This document shows positions 23,280 to 37,200 of a DNA stretch of 64,000 nucleotides, piece after piece. The DNA comes from Armillaria gallica (lineage: Eukaryota > Basidiomycota > Agaricomycetes > Agaricales > Physalacriaceae): positions 806,001 to 870,000 of the forward strand of contig JBANDB010000004.1 in NCBI GenBank assembly GCA_037576215.1, read 5' to 3'. The position numbers and the translations under genes are program-made. How positions within the stretch are numbered: the first letter of the stretch is position 1; each line of letters starts with the position of its first letter. The notes beneath the pieces are model-generated. The model did not search any database. It worked only from the letters and a program-made list of their open reading frames with translations, and was not told the origin of the DNA.

Positions 23280-25260
23280 TCCTTTCGGCCAGCATAATCT
23301 AAGGGTGGCCCGTTCCGCAGTATACGTCATCGCCGTCAAGAAGGAATATGTATCGAGGAAATTATCAGTCCCGGAGAGTACACGCGTACATGATGCCAAC
23401 GCCTTCGGAAACGCACCCGTCCCTGATAAACAGCGTCTCCGCTTCTTCGGAATCTAGGTGGTACCTTCAGCAACAGCTTAAAAAATAGCTGAGCAAAAAC
23501 ATACCGTTTAACTATGTGATAGCTTTTCGCTATGCTAAATCCTTGAAGAACAGATTTAATTTTATCTATCGCCCATTACTCGGAACCTGCGCGAAGAAGA
23601 TAAGTACAAATCACGGCGACGAAAAACTGCCCACGTACCTCCCAGCGCTAAAGTATATCAGAGTTAGGCGCCCTCTGCTACTTGCTCAGAATTTCACAAT
23701 GAGACGGCGATAATACGAAATAGTAGTAAGCGCCCAAAAGGTTCCGTGAGGCAGTGAAAAAATGGCTAGTCGTGATGCAGCTTGAGATATATCTATTTCC
23801 AGGCTAATAGTGAGGACAAACCTTCTTGGTGTGAATCACCTCGTTATATGCGCCGAATTGTTCCCATCTATCGGAAGCTATCGTGCCAAAAGATGACCTG
23901 CATAATGTACTTGTCCATGTTGGCAAGCCATGATGGATCCGTCTTTATTTGAGGCCCATCAGCATATCAATCCAAAAAACCATCACATATACCGACTCTA
24001 AACGGACGCACAAGTGTGACTATCCGAGCTATGGTCAGCAAGACGAAGAGGTCTACGAAGAAGTCAGTCGAGGGAAGAGATTTATCTAAAGGAACGTACG
24101 CGAGGAGTAATTTCACATCGAGATCTTGGTACATAGAGATTACAGGTGCCTTCTCTCACCCAGGGTAGTGACCCACCACAGTGGCAAAGACAACGATGTC
24201 GTTTGCGACGCGTGCATTATTCTATGCTGAGTAAATGAGCTCAATTCGATCAGCAAATAACGATGAAGGATAACTCACGAATCTTGGCTTGGCCAGCTCC
24301 GTACCATGTCAAAGCTACCACATATGAACCTCCCTTTTACCAGCGGCGACCATCTCAACCTGGTGTTCGTCGCTTGTATTCACCGTCAAGGAGATACCGA
24401 ACGTCTAGGCCATGGAATCAGGAAGAGAATGCACGAGGAAGTCTAATCGAGCACCCACCTAGTAGTTTATCGTCGGCCGGTCTATGGAATTATCTACTCA
24501 CTGTGCGAAGCGGAATACCGTTAAAAATGCCCGCGTATCTCACCAAGAGGAGAGATCTATTCGAAAATTCAATTGGCTGGTCCCGGTGGAGATAAAGTCA
24601 CTCACATGCTTGGATCTGGTGGACGGTCCAAGAGGATCGTGAAAGGCTGATCTCTCTAGACCATATCGCATCGATTCACCCTTCTGGCTTGCTGATAGAC
24701 TCGTGTATGACTATAAGGTGGGAAGCGCGCGGTACTCCCAATGATTTGGCAGTAGATGGTAGAGAGGACCTCGTCACCGAAGACATCGACGATCGTCACC
24801 CTGGCGAAGTTGCTCGGCGCAGATGAGCCAGGAGGCGTGAGCTCGAATGACCTCGCCACCGAGTGCGGCAGTACGAGGAGAGTTTCGGGGGATAGAGAGC
24901 AAACGATTAGGATTTTGAAGCGTCGGTAAACTTGGTCACACGACGACGGGTGTATTTGCTAATGGCGGGAGACATGGTACAAAATAAATCAATCTTTGTG
25001 CCCAGGCTATGATGAAATGGAGGAGGCTAAGTGGAACGAAGCGTACACGCCATGGAACTGGTATCGTACCCACTGCCCGTAACATCTTGCGCAAAGGCGA
25101 TATGCCTGTTACAGAGTCCCAGAAACACGACGTCGAACTACCATAAAGCCGCCGTCTTAATATCTAGAGGAGGAGATCAGCTTAACTGAGGAAATACACA
25201 AATAGTGGTACACAACTGCCAGAATACTTCGCAGTGATGACGATAGATTCAATTTAATGG
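23280..25260. repeat. Duplicated block P1
   Basis: Direct copy of 32560-34215 (P2). Examples: TACATGATGCC(A/G)AC(G/A)CCTTCGGAAA near 23390 and 32663, and ACACCCGTCGTC (minus strand) near 24945 and 33867. On the minus strand, 24859-24656 and 33858-33571 encode related peptides (VDVFGDEVLSTIYC against VDIFSNDGVSTIYC), so the block probably held a gene that now has frameshifts between copies. I recognise no family. Confidence 0.6.
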
Positions 25261-28000
25261 TAACCGGTTCCAGAGTTTGTAGAGTAACGCCCTCCCCGAC
25301 GATAAGCTTGACGTCTGCATAATTGTTGTTCATAGACTTCAGTCTGCATTGAATATTGAAGACCGAAACAATGCAATCCAGTGGGAATGATCGTCAAGAA
25401 ATTGATTGTTCTGGTACATACGGTCAGCTAATGCCTTCGAGCTAGGGGTGCACGTACCTGCTTCACGATAAATAGACTCAGGCAGACGAACAGCGGCCGA
25501 ATCCAATGCGACCACGCGCTGAAGTTTTTTTTTATGGATCCTTCCAAGGCAGCATTGCCGCAGCTGGGAATCGTGCCAGGCGACTTTGCGGAAATACAGT
25601 GAGCAGAAGAAACGTGACGATTAAAGATTCATACGCACCGCACTAGTTTCATGGCCGAAATTTCGCCCTCCAATGGTAACTATCTCCACAGTCTTCACTT
25701 ATCGAAGTGCCAGGCCGCAATACTGAGAAACAGCGTATTTGAAACACAAGGCCGGAGAAAGAGAGGTCGTTGGAAGGCAGTAGTAGCAGGGAAGATGTCG
25801 TTTGTTTCATGCTTGACCGTTGATGCAGATGGCGGGCGAAGACTCGAGGATAGCAGGACGTCGATGGTGAAGGCGGAGCGGCCACTTCGGCAGATCTCGG
25901 TATTAAGGTAGCATCATGACGTCATAACTGGCGCCTCTTCGGACGTTGTTCGGACGTTTTCCTTTCCCAAAGCTTTCACTGATTTCTCTTGTTCTTTCCA
26001 AGTTCTGTTCTTTCCTGCCGCACAGCGCTAGAGAAAAAATGGAGCACCTATGCTCTATTATATAGTATAGTCAATTGTCCAGCAACCGATGCCATTCTCC
26101 CGCCTCCATCTATCAATATCACCCCTGCCATGGTCCGTCGTCCCCCGCCCTCTCGTTGATATTTTCTTATGATGATTCGTATCTCTTCATCGTGTCTCAA
26201 ATACCTCTTCTTTGCTGGCTGATCTCATCGTTCTTTTTTCGTTGTGCACAAAGTTTCTGAATTGTAGGATCGTCCTTTTTCATGGATAAATGTACGTGGA
26301 GAGTATTTTAATTCCTTGTATTCATAATGAAAATATCCTCTCTCAGGACAAGCAGATTTTGAAGAGCGCCAGCACACCTTTTGTGTTTCTCACGCTGATA
26401 GCCTTCTTTACACGCGTGCTATCAATAATTTTTCAGATATGCGTGACAACTTACGATCGAAATCCAAATTGTGTTTCCACGTAAACGACAGAGAGCCCGC
26501 TGTTGTTATGAGGAAGTAGGTATGCCGCCCTCTTTTGACGATTTCTGATGAACCTGACGAGTGTCGACCATTTTTTTTCGGTATTCAGTCTTCAGAGAAG
26601 GCTTATCTTGTTGACGCATGATTTCGACGGGCTGGACAGAGCGGTTCCTTCAATGACTTGGCGAAAAGACACTAAACTTGTGGCTATCGATCTGATATTG
26701 ACGGGGCCTTCAAATTCTCGGCAGCGGCTGCACATATGAGGGCGTCTTCCCGAGCTACGAGTCATTTGAGGAGGATTCCTCAACGCTGTTGCTCAGATAG
26801 CTTCCATTCTACTCGTGCGCGAGTTTCTTTTTTCTTGTACGGCACTGGCTCACAGGAGAAAACAAGATCTTCATCGGGATATTAAAGCGTGCAGTTTGAC
26901 GTACAGGTCCACATGCGCACGACATTATTTCCTCTATTGTCATTCATCGAACGCTCAACGTTCAACCGTACGTTCTGTTGTCCAGTTCTGAACTCTTTCT
27001 GAAATAACCTACTATCGCCATGATGTACACGGCCCGACCGATTTCGACACTTCTCTTCACTCTCTACCCTACCGCACAGGACAAACTTCTGCCGAATACT
27101 CTTCTCTGTCTTGTCAATGGCTCTCTATTACCATGGCCACGCAATCGGTGGAGGGTTGTCTCTGCGCCTTTTGCTTGAGCATCGCTATGAGCTCATTGAA
27201 CCTCCTTATGTTGATATTAGCCAGAACTTTAGCGTATGTTGCCAATTCTCATTCCGCTTTCATACATACTAAACTCTCCTCAAAAGACAGTCCTTCCTAC
27301 CCTTCGTCGCCTCAGACTTCTCGGCATTGTTACTCCAGCCATGCCTCTACTCTGCGCTTGCACTTCGATGCTAATGAATATCATTCCAGTGCCCACTAAG
27401 GCTCGAGTCATTCGTGGCGTCACGGCCCGTCGGAATATGCAAACCTGCTCTTTTTCCCGTCTCATCTTCAGTATGGACAAGCGACTGCGGACTCCATGCT
27501 TCGACGTCGCGTGTTGGATATCATCGTCAATCAGCACTATCGAATAATGAGTTGAGTTTTTCAGCAAGCGTACGTTGACTCTTATCTCCCCTCCTGACGT
27601 AGACTTGACTGGATTTTTGTCGGCAAAATGAGCAGGATAATCCAATCGCAGAATAATGAAAACGTTTCACACATTCCATCCCGCATCGGAAATCTCCATC
27701 CAGGCCCATCTCTCGCCCACAATCGCCGTGTCTCTGAGAACGGCTAAATTACATGACGTGTAGACTGCGTCAAATATCCGACCAATGCTCACAATCTGAG
27801 CAGATGCGATCCTCATTGCGTCTGCGCCCGAAGCAAGTCTCACGATCACGATCCCCCACTTCAATTATCCATTCACAATAATCACCCGAGCCTAGTACAC
27901 ATAGAATGCTCCTGTCAGAGCGCACGCCATTACCTGCTAATAGACGCCCGGCCATAAATCACCCGACGCAGCTTCGCTGCAGGAGCATTCTGCAGAGCAA

Positions 28001-28246
28001 TTGACGGATCGAGCACTTGGGGCCGATTATCAGGGTTCTGCACCGCGTAGACGCCGTGTCGTGGCAGCCGTTAGAAGGAAGAATGTGATGAGATGGAGAG
28101 TGAAGGACGAGTATGTGCTGGTCTTGCGGGATCACTTATCGGAGATAGTGGAATATGAACGATACATGGAACATTCACATTGGACGTCGCGAGGTCCGAT
28201 AATAGATGGAGCTTCAAACTCGTTGTGCCTAATCTCACCGAATTGA
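28001..28246 (+). other. Short ORF shared by the duplicated blocks (copy in Q1)
   Basis: Encodes 81 codons. The part with KDEYVLVLRDH, VEYERYM and PIIDGASNSLCLIS corresponds to EDEYMVVLL, VKYERYL and PIIEGASNELSLIS in 45274-45573. Similarity at peptide level suggests former coding use, but there is a stop after LISPN in this copy and no known domain. Confidence 0.25.
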
Positions 28247-29415
28247 AGAGTCACATTCGAAGGTCAGATGGAGCTGCCGAAAACATCTGACTCTTTGATT
28301 TTGGCTTGGCCAGCATTCCGCCTTGCAGCTTGTTCAAGGACTTCATACTCATCGACTCAGCTTATCCAGTTGCATTCCTTGCTGGATCCAAACGATCTCT
28401 GTATGTTAGGCGACTTCTTTAGTCGTATTACATCCTTCTATGGCGGCAGATAGTAATAACAACCATACGTCTAACTTTACTTCATTTGATCCTCAGCGCT
28501 AGACTAGAAGAACTTACATTCGATCTGATGGACTCAAGAGGCCGCCTGCCATAGAAGTCTCACTTAGCGCCCGATTGTTAGCGCGTGCTTGTTGATCAAT
28601 CAACAGCGCTCAATTCCTCCGAGGCTGAGGCTAGGCTTCTTGTAAAAGGTGTGCGACTCATTTACATTTCATCGTCTCGTGAACTCACTCGCAGTACGTA
28701 CGTTCATCCGTGCTAAAGCATTCGTTGCTGCAATGGATAATAAGCTCTCTGTATCATAAGGTGACTCATCACTTCCTTCTGTTCATCATCTCCTGATAGA
28801 CGCCAGTATTAGATATTCTGGTGCTGGTGCCAAAAGAATTTCCCTCGATGTTAAGGGACCGAGTCCAAAAAAGCGTCCGGAATATTGTGTTTCGAAGTCG
28901 TTAAGCGTCAGATATCACTAAACCAGGGGACGAGATGCAAATGCTGCCCATATTGAGAGTAGAAGCATGATAGATAGCACGCGCTTAGTCTTCGACGGAA
29001 AGTGCCCTTGATTCGTTGTTTATTTTCGTCTTGTGAAGGGTGGGACTCATGGTTTACGATTTATCAGATCGTATCTTGCAAGTAGAACTCCGCCACTGAA
29101 TAGTGGACGGGCACGCCAGGATGTGATAAAAAGATACCGCATGCTGTTATGATAATCATCATCACATCATTCCCGATGTCGAATGGTTGAACGTGGATTT
29201 GTTTGGCTGATCTGAACAAAATCAGTCGGCATCTACTATTTTTCCACAGCTTTCGAAAATGATGCGTGGCAGTGTTACCCTATGATGGCGTTCAGCGCCG
29301 ACATGATACAGCACTTACTGCTTTTGCTTCCTCACACCAGAACAAGGCTACTCGACTCTCTGCACGCGTCCCTATGGAAACTACGGTTTCCACGGCTGTG
29401 ATACAAAAGCTTCCA

Positions 29416-31186
29416 ATGAATGGTGAGGAATGGACAAAGCATTATAAAGATGACAGGCTTTCCCGCATAGATGATAAAACAAGAGGTAAGCTGAACGAAA
29501 TATGAACAGATAAGCAATTCCTTCCTTTTTCCTGATAACATAGACAGATCGGCACTATGAGAGTCTGCCTGAGGTCACCATCTCCGCCTTTAATACCGAG
29601 GCTGGACAAGCAGAATCATCCATCTCAGTGCCGAACCAACGCAGGTTTAAAGGTAGAAAGCCAGTAATACCATCATCTCTCTCCGACACTCCATGCAGAG
29701 TCCTCGGTGTAGCTGGACTTTTAGCGATGTTCAACACGATCCTTAACACATCGTATACACTCCACAAGGCCTGGATATACTCACTTCTTGGGGCCTTCAT
29801 TACGAGGGACTCGGATTTTGGAACTGCCTATGCATATCTCCGCCCATTTTGGTACAGACATGATTTCACCGATGTCGCAGATGAACTACGCACCCGTGAA
29901 GAAAGGGACCTGATGATGCGGGAAGATGTGCTCGTGAATAAGAGGATCATCAGCGAAATGGTGCCTCCGCGGCGTGTCTGGGACCTTTACAGTAATCGGG
30001 TGGTGCCATGGTGGGCCGCACGCGGATGGCCATATGCAATATCGCATGCGTGGGTGGAAGAGAAGGAACGCATGGACATGTGGACACCCATCAACGCGTG
30101 CCGATCCCAAAGGCCACCAATCTCGATCTGATCCGCATCGAGATGTTGAACGCGGGCGCGGAGTATGCATGGTTAGATGTGCTCTGCTTGAGACAGGTGG
30201 GCGGACGGCGGGAGGATCTGCGTGCGGAGGAGTGGAAGGTGGACGTGCCTACCATCGGATGGGTGTATACAGGCTTCGAGCCGATAGTGTACTACTTCAA
30301 CGGACTTGGCCGACCTTTGCATATCAAGGCGGGCGACTTTGAGAGCGATCGGAGCTGGTTCAAACATGCGTGGACACTACAGGAGTTCCGTCGTGACAGG
30401 ATCATCTGCGGGGATACGGGCGATGACAATGCCATGACAGAGGAGGTACGCGCAGAGTTTGACAGGCGGCTACTAGCTCTGGAAGGAATCTCCAACTTGC
30501 CTGATGTGTGGATGGCATTGTCGCAGATGCGGGGTCGACTGTGTACCAATCCCGTTGATAGAATTGCGGGGATGGTATATCTTCTTAGGTACGCGTACGC
30601 AATACCAGCGTACTATGAGATGCAGTCCATGGAGGATGCATGGACAGCCTTGGTGGACGTGATGTCTCGATTAGAGCGGGCCGCTTTGTTCTTTACATAT
30701 CCCCGGCCTGGGAACAGAAACAAAGTTTGGAGATCATCATGGAGCCAGGTCATGAATAACGTCGAGGTTCTGCCATCAATTCCTGATGTCTTTGAAGCTT
30801 GCGTTCACCGGACAGAGGATACAGATTCCGACTGGGTTTACGCAGTCTCTATCGAATGGGGCTATGTGCAGAGATTGGCCGAAGGATCACACGACGGGAA
30901 TCAGCGACAGGGAGAGCTTGTTATCACAGATGATACTGGAACAAGACACACATTCAAAATTATAGCTGACCACCAATACCAAATACCCGATGGTCCATAC
31001 GCAGTCCTGGGTTGCCTATATAGCGATTATGATCGTGAGATCCTTGACCAATACTTGGCAGTCGGGCAAATGCTGCCAGAGCGGAAGTTTGAGAAGGTGT
31101 CGGTGTTTCAGATTGCAGACAAAGAAGAAGTGAAGAGACTGGATGAGCTGAACATTGCTACAAAGGCGAAGTTCTTTCTTGCTTGA
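29416..31186 (+). pseudogene. HET-domain protein, copy 3, frameshifted by a 13-bp deletion
   Basis: Exon 1 is 29416-29485; exon 2 starts at 29548. Relative to copy 4 exon 1 has gained one base before the donor, but an acceptor 4 nt downstream of the ancestral position (ACAG|AT) restores phase, so splicing still reads through. The real lesion is a 13-bp deletion at about 30094-30100, inside the HET domain, three codons after TPI in the linker between ISHAWVEE and the LDVLCLRQ block. Translation then shifts and stops at 30131 after about 217 aa. In the other frame 30008-31186 continues the family sequence to the normal C-terminus (YAWLDVLCLRQVGG, WFKHAWTLQE, TNPVDRIAGMVYLL, SVFQIADKEEV). The rest is well preserved, so the loss is recent. 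Confidence 0.85.
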
Positions 31187-31388
31187 GTTGCGCATACCTT
31201 TGTGACCATTTTTACTAGTACGAGTACTGATTCGAATTAGATTTAAAGATCACAGTCCTGTAGCATCAGCTTAGCAATTTCCTTCGAGATACAAGAAATA
31301 CCATCGTAGAGCAGACATGACACATGAAGCTTGAGGCTTGAAGCTTTGAAGACTCAAGAGTCGATACAGAACAGCTTAAAGTCGTGCA

Positions 31389-31763
31389 ATGTGCATGGCC
31401 GGAAAAAGCAGCAGAGACATCGATCCGGATATTGTCGACCCTATTATTATTCTGTCCCGATTCCCGACCATGGTTCGTTGTCTGTTGACTGCCCTCCTCT
31501 AAGGCTCTTTCCTATCGATATTGTGTTTTATTGCTGAAGACATATCAAATAATGTATGCTTTCTCTTCCGCGGATTCCCCATGATTCTTTCTCGTTTGGA
31601 CCAACATTTCGCATTCAAGTGCTACATTCTTTCATGGATGGATGTATGTGGCAGTTTTTCGATGTCGGGCCTCGATTGCAAGATACACCATCTCTCAGGA
31701 TGTCCAATATGTGTACAGAACCCACGTACATTTTTGCCATTGACTTCATATCTACAGTCTTAA
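31389..31763 (+). pseudogene. HET-downstream ORF, broken copy
   Basis: Matches the 127-codon ORF 48646-49029 downstream of HET copy 4 codon for codon except for small in-frame indels near the start and one stop: TAA at 31500-31502 where the other copy has a Lys codon. Shared peptides include MCM..KSSRD, CLLTALL, LSWMDV (LSWIDV) and SGCPIC(V/I)QN. Both copies end at the same TAA. It starts about 200 bp after the HET stop. No family recognised. Confidence 0.35.
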
Positions 31764-32279
31764 ACACCAATCTCAAACCAAGTTCGCCACCAAACTCTTG
31801 GGAGATACCGTGTATGCGTGCAATTTGTTACGCCAGCAGGCTAGAACCCAGTTCGAGACGTTGAGAAGACGCTTATGCTCCGAGGGCGGCAATCTTGACC
31901 CTATTTGCGCACAGATTTGCCAGTAGTTTTTTGAATGTTTTTCTATTTTCTAAGTTCATTTCGCAGGAGAACAAAAAGTTTTAACATGATGGGAATAAGA
32001 CACCATCTACATATATGGATCATGATGGACCGTAGCATGTAGTGGCAACGAAGGTAATTATCTTATTCGCAGGTGAGCCCTACCACCCAGACATTGTCTT
32101 TCTTTATGATTTCTATCTGTGAAGACAAACGGACCACTTCTGCCAGACCTTCATGGAGATTTATTTCGCCCAATGTATCTCTGCGAGAGGATTGGTATAT
32201 GCAGGTGTTCACAAGAACATTGGGGAGATTTATGGGACGCTTCGAGCATTTAGGACGCCCTAAGCTCTCGAAGTTCTGA
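31764..32279 (+). other. Possible spliced gene remnant downstream of HET copy 3
   Basis: On the plus strand an open segment (FATKLLGDTVYACNLLRQQ, then GGNLDPICAQIC) ends at a donor GTAGTT (31923). A 44-bp intron ends at TCGCAG (31966) and the reading continues in phase as RTKSFNMMGIRHHLHI to a donor GTGAGC at 32073. A later segment, 32125-32279, ends SKF-stop. Block Q2 has the same peptides after 57905 (LCSKGGNL; MMGIRHHLHIQITMDHSM). This copy has lost one G near 32038; the Q2 copy has lost the first donor and the later one. So both copies look dead. Function unknown. Confidence 0.3.
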
Positions 32280-32559
32280 CCGTTTATTGTGAGTACCATC
32301 GTTTCTTTGAGTGACGTTGACCTTATTGAGTTCCTATATATTCTCAATAATCAGTTTCTTTGACTAAGTATCATGAAGACACAAGACCATGCACCGTTCT
32401 CATTGCCGAAGCCTCGTACTTAGCTCAAGCAAGTAAATATTTCATTCCTGGTACTGAGGCTTTCCAAACCTCGATTGACTTGCAGATCAATCGCACGAAT
32501 TATACTTCTGAAAATCAAACCAGTTTGCAAGAAATTGATTCCTAGCTCTAAATTCTCAT

Positions 32560-34215
32560 GTTACACGCTGAGATGCTATCTTCGCTCCGAGTGAATAGAT
32601 ATCGTCGCTCCATCCGCCACTCAATGTTCCAAAAATATCAAGGATCTGACGTACACGCGTACATGATGCCGACACCTTCGGAAATGCACCCATCCTGGAA
32701 CAAACCTTCCTGGTGTGCTGGTGTGAGTCACCTCGTTATATGTGACTAATAGCCCCATCTCTTGGAAGTCACCGTGACGAAAGATGACCTGCATAATATA
32801 CTTGCCCTTTGTCGCAAGCAATGGCGGATCCGTCTTTGTTTAGAGGCCCATTGGTATATCAGTCCATAAAACAATCAGGTGTGCCCTCTCTAAACGGACG
32901 AATAAATGTGATGACATCCGAGCCACGTATATCGTCGGGTCAGCAGGATGAACAGATCTACGGAAAAGAAGTCAGTCGAGGGAACAGAATTATCAAAAGG
33001 AACGTACTTGAGCAGGAGATTCTCATCGAGATCTTGTTACCCAGAGACAACTTCCGCCTTCTTTCACATAGGGTAGCGACCCACCACAGTCGTAAGGACA
33101 GCGATCTTGTTTAGAATGGATGTATCTCTCGACACTGAGTGTGTGCAAGAGATAATGTCGATGCGAGTGATATGACGGAGGAGTACTCACGAATTTCTGC
33201 TTGGCCAGCTCCGTACCGTGTCAACGCTACCACAAAATCACCTCTGTCTTACCAACGGCGAATATCTTAAGCTAGCGTTTGGCGCTCGCCTTGCGAAGGA
33301 GACACCGAGCTTCCAGGAAATATTTAAGGCTAAGGTCTTAGATATCAGGAAGAGTACGTACGGGGAAGTCTAATCAAGGAACCACCTAATATTTTGTCAT
33401 CCACTAATCTACGGCATTATCTACTGAATGCGTGAGGCAGAGTATTGTTAGAAAATGCACCAGTAGAGAATCATGAGGACTATTTGAAGATTTCAATTGG
33501 CTGGTCCCGGTCTTGATGGAATCACTCACCTGTATAGATATAGCGAGCGTATCGTGAAAGGCTGATCAGTCTAGTTCATCACCATCAATTCGCCGTCCTG
33601 GCTTGTTGATAGATTCGTGTAAGACGTAAGACCCCGAGGTGCGAAGTACGCGATACTCCAGATGTTACGGCAGTAGATGGTAGACACGCCGTCATTGCTG
33701 AAGATATCAACCATTGTCACCTCACCGAAGTGGCTGGGCAGAGCTGAACGGAGGCATGAACTCCAATGACCTCTGTGCCGCCTGCGACAGTACGAGGATA
33801 GTGTAGCGGGATGGAAAGAGAACGGTTGAGATTTTGTAACGTCGGAAATTTTGGACAAGAGACGACGGGTGTATTTGGTAACGGTGGGAAACAGGGCAGC
33901 ATTTAGGTTAGGGAATCTTCATGTGCAGAATATAATGTAATCAAATGCATGAGGTTAAGCAGGAATTAGGTGTACGTCCACTGCACTATGTCCCGGTAAT
34001 GCAACCCTCCTGCCAGTAACGTCTTGTGCGAAGATGGTATGCCCATCAGGGAGTCCCAGAAACACGACTTTGAATCACGATAAGGCTGTTCGTCTTGATA
34101 TCTAGCGGAGATTAGCATAACTGAGGAAAGACACGGATAATGGTACACACTTGCCAGACACCTTGCAGAGACGACAATGGACGCAATCGAATGGTGAGCC
34201 GTTTTTTCCAGCGTA
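32560..34215. repeat. Duplicated block P2
   Basis: Direct copy of block P1 (23280-25260), in the same orientation and the same order relative to the HET-bearing block on its left. It contains the minus-strand ORF 33571-33858 (95 codons), the better preserved version of the P peptide. Confidence 0.6.
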
Positions 34216-37200
34216 TTTTCGGACTTAAAAGCGCGTCAATAGTGTTTGAGAAATCCATCAATGAAGTTCGATTAAAGTTCGGAACTGAATGAAATTCACA
34301 GAGTGTATTTTGAGTATAAACAATCAGCAACGGCCATCCTGCCTATGTTATTCACTATGACAATGCGAAAGATAAACGTGACAGATCTGTGAAAGGTGTC
34401 GATGGTATCGAATATGCTATCAATAGGGGATTCGACATGGATATGAAGGTTTGTGAACGGGCCAATAGCAGGGCCGCGGTGTCGAGATTGATGATGGGGG
34501 CTTCAAGTTCACAACTGCGATTTAGGTCCTGTGCGACGGGGGCGAGCGACGCGTTGGTAAGCCTTAGTCCGTCTGTAAATACAAACCCTCAGCTTGGCGA
34601 GAGAAGACAAAGAGCAATACCCACATTGACGGTTGTCATAAATTCTATCTCTCCTCACCGCAGCTACGAGTTTTCGTCACCGTAAGACGAGATTACGCTC
34701 GCCCTTTCCTTCCAGCTCGCCATTTCTCAAGCAGAATAACATCTAGCTGATTTTCTTTTTGCGAGACACCATAATTTGGTTGAGGGAGACATCGGCAGAA
34801 GATACCATAGGTGCTTACCTTGGCGCGTTCCTGTGCTAGTTCATCGTGTCCCTCGGTCTTTCAATAAAAATATACTTGCAGCTAAATGCAATGGTTAGCA
34901 TCTTCTTTCAAGTTCCAAGACTATAGAATTTGAAGGGAATCGCTTACAAAGTTACGGAGAGCCATTCGGTCATCCATATGCCCATCTTCAATGTCCTACA
35001 ATCATCTCATGAGATACGGCAGAATATAAGTAGCCAGCGTCGGAGCTAATCCAAAAGGCGAGAACCGCGAAACGTAACACGTCTCGAAAGTGACAAAACC
35101 CTCTAAGATTGGCGTCCGTAGTAGGCCAGAGTATCATGGTCATTCGAATGACGGAGCAAAGGAGCTACCAGGGTTTTAACAGCAAGGACCCTAGAAGTAG
35201 AATGAGAGTAACAGTCTGCACGCCAGATGGAGAGCTTGAGGCGGAGAGTCACGTCGAAGAAGTACTTAGTAAACAACTGGGAGCATCGGAGAAGAGAAGC
35301 TTCGGCTATTTCGGTCCGGATGGTGTTTGCCGGTTCCGATAATGCCGTTTTGTGCGTGGCACTCTCTTCTTTCCTTCCGCCACCACCATCCTGTCGTCGC
35401 TTCTGCTCTATCAAGGCTTTCTTAAAACTCATTTTCTTCTGCCGTCACCTCGTGTGCTCAGTTTCTCTTCCTGATCATTTCGGGATGGTCCTTCCAAGTA
35501 CGGCACACGTTTTTCAGTATTCAGCCAACGTTGACATGCACCGTTTTTTAGGATTCACGGTCTATGGCAAAATACTAATCCATAAACGTTCGATGGCCCC
35601 CGTTTCTTCCAAAACTTGACGAGAACGATATTGCGCTGCTCTTACCAAGCTCGCCGCCAAGGATATTCGACACTCGCCACTTATCAGTCGTCTGCTACCG
35701 AGGCTGGATATCGATTTACGGTCGACGATGGTGCCCGTAGGCGCATGCGGTCTATTTTGTCAGCAGATAAATCGCATCTTGTAGCGAACCAGCGCTCATG
35801 ACCTTTAGCAGAAGAAAGGCCAGATGCACAGTCGTTCTAGTATGATAAAGATTTGACGAGTCTGCACGCATCACGGCAGGTAAGGAATCATTGTTTTCTG
35901 AAGACCGTCCTCATGCTGACATCCTTGATTGTCTGTGAAGCCCGTCTAGAAAACGACCGGCTTACGATTTCTTCGTGTCTATCGTACAAGGGAACCACGA
36001 CCAGGCAACTCGAGACGAGTAGCACCCACAGAATGATATCTATCGTCGTTCTGATTGTGTGGATGAACTGAGCGCTTGAGCTTGAACGGCCGGTGCTGGA
36101 TGGCTTTTATGTGACGCCAAGCCGAGGAAGTTCCTATTGTCAAGCTAGTGCGTTCCACCTACCATTCTTTCCCGTTTATATTTGACTCACAGCGTCGTTA
36201 CAGGTGCTCTCAAAATTCTTCTGCGACCTACGCTGTATTTCCCATCCAATCCTACATCCCAGCGATCTGTGTCACCAATGCTGCGTTTATTGCACGTCTG
36301 CATTCGCAAAGAGTTCTCACCGAGTCTCGTGTTCATTCCGATTCCTCCTTCTATCCCAAGCGTTTTGGGCATCGGCACCGCCAAACTTCATGTATGACCG
36401 TCGTCCCACTTCGTGGCCCTACTCAAAGACTTGAACGTCACGACTTCCTATGTCTGCATTGACGTCGCCTAATACACTTTCCAAAGAGAGCCCTGACATT
36501 TGCCATTGTCGATTCTTCCCATGGGTCCTGTCCTTACCCCTTGCCGCGGGTTTATCATCGAATCTCCCTTGAATCCGTGCGCATATATGAGGCCGAACCT
36601 CTGCACTTGTCCTGCCGGATCTTTTCAGGCGTCTTTTCTACAACAATCGCAATATCGCGGACCTTCTCAGCCGCCGATGCCAAGCTCACCACGGTGAGGA
36701 GAGGTCGCATCATCGACACTTCGACTTCTTGGGTGGTCCGTCTGTGGCATCGAATCAATCTGGAGGGACCGGTTTTGCACCTTGGGCTGTTCCTACGTGC
36801 GTCCTGTCTGGCACATCTTTCTATATCGTGCTAATCGTCCTTGTTCGCTATAGAAATCTCTGAAACCCCGCTTCATCATAGTGCCCGGCTTTCACAGCTC
36901 CCCCTGCACGCTCCAAACTATATTCTCCTCTGCCTGATATATCTGCCCGTTCTGACATCATCACCTTTTCTGTCCTTTCGAGCAATCATATCGCGTCATC
37001 ACCGACATGGCCGAGCCGAAGTGGATACCTTACCACGCCTGCTACCTCCGATCTCAGCTCCCTTCTCTTAGAACATAATCTGCACATTGGCTACTAGCAA
37101 TACAGGTTACTCCCATCACCTGCTATCGTTTCCATCTTCGAACCATACGGCCGCCAGGTCACACAGATGCCCTCGGATGCAGACGCTGTCGATACTTGAC

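Larger units (their letters stand above)
25261..32550. repeat. Duplicated block Q1 (no insertions)
   Basis: Homologous in order to block Q2 (about 39700-60745). Anchors: GAGCTAGGGGT near 25440 and 39870; AGTCAATTGTCCAGCA near 26068 and 40429; CCCTACCGCACAGGACAA near 27064 and 44446; HET copies 3 and 4; CTTAAACAC followed by ATCTCAAACCAAGTT near 31759 and 57900; CTTGCAGATCAAT near 32480 and 60718. It lacks the four insertions that expand Q2 and so preserves empty sites. Besides the HET gene it contains conserved but short ORFs (for example 28001-28246, related to 45274-45573). Confidence 0.75.
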
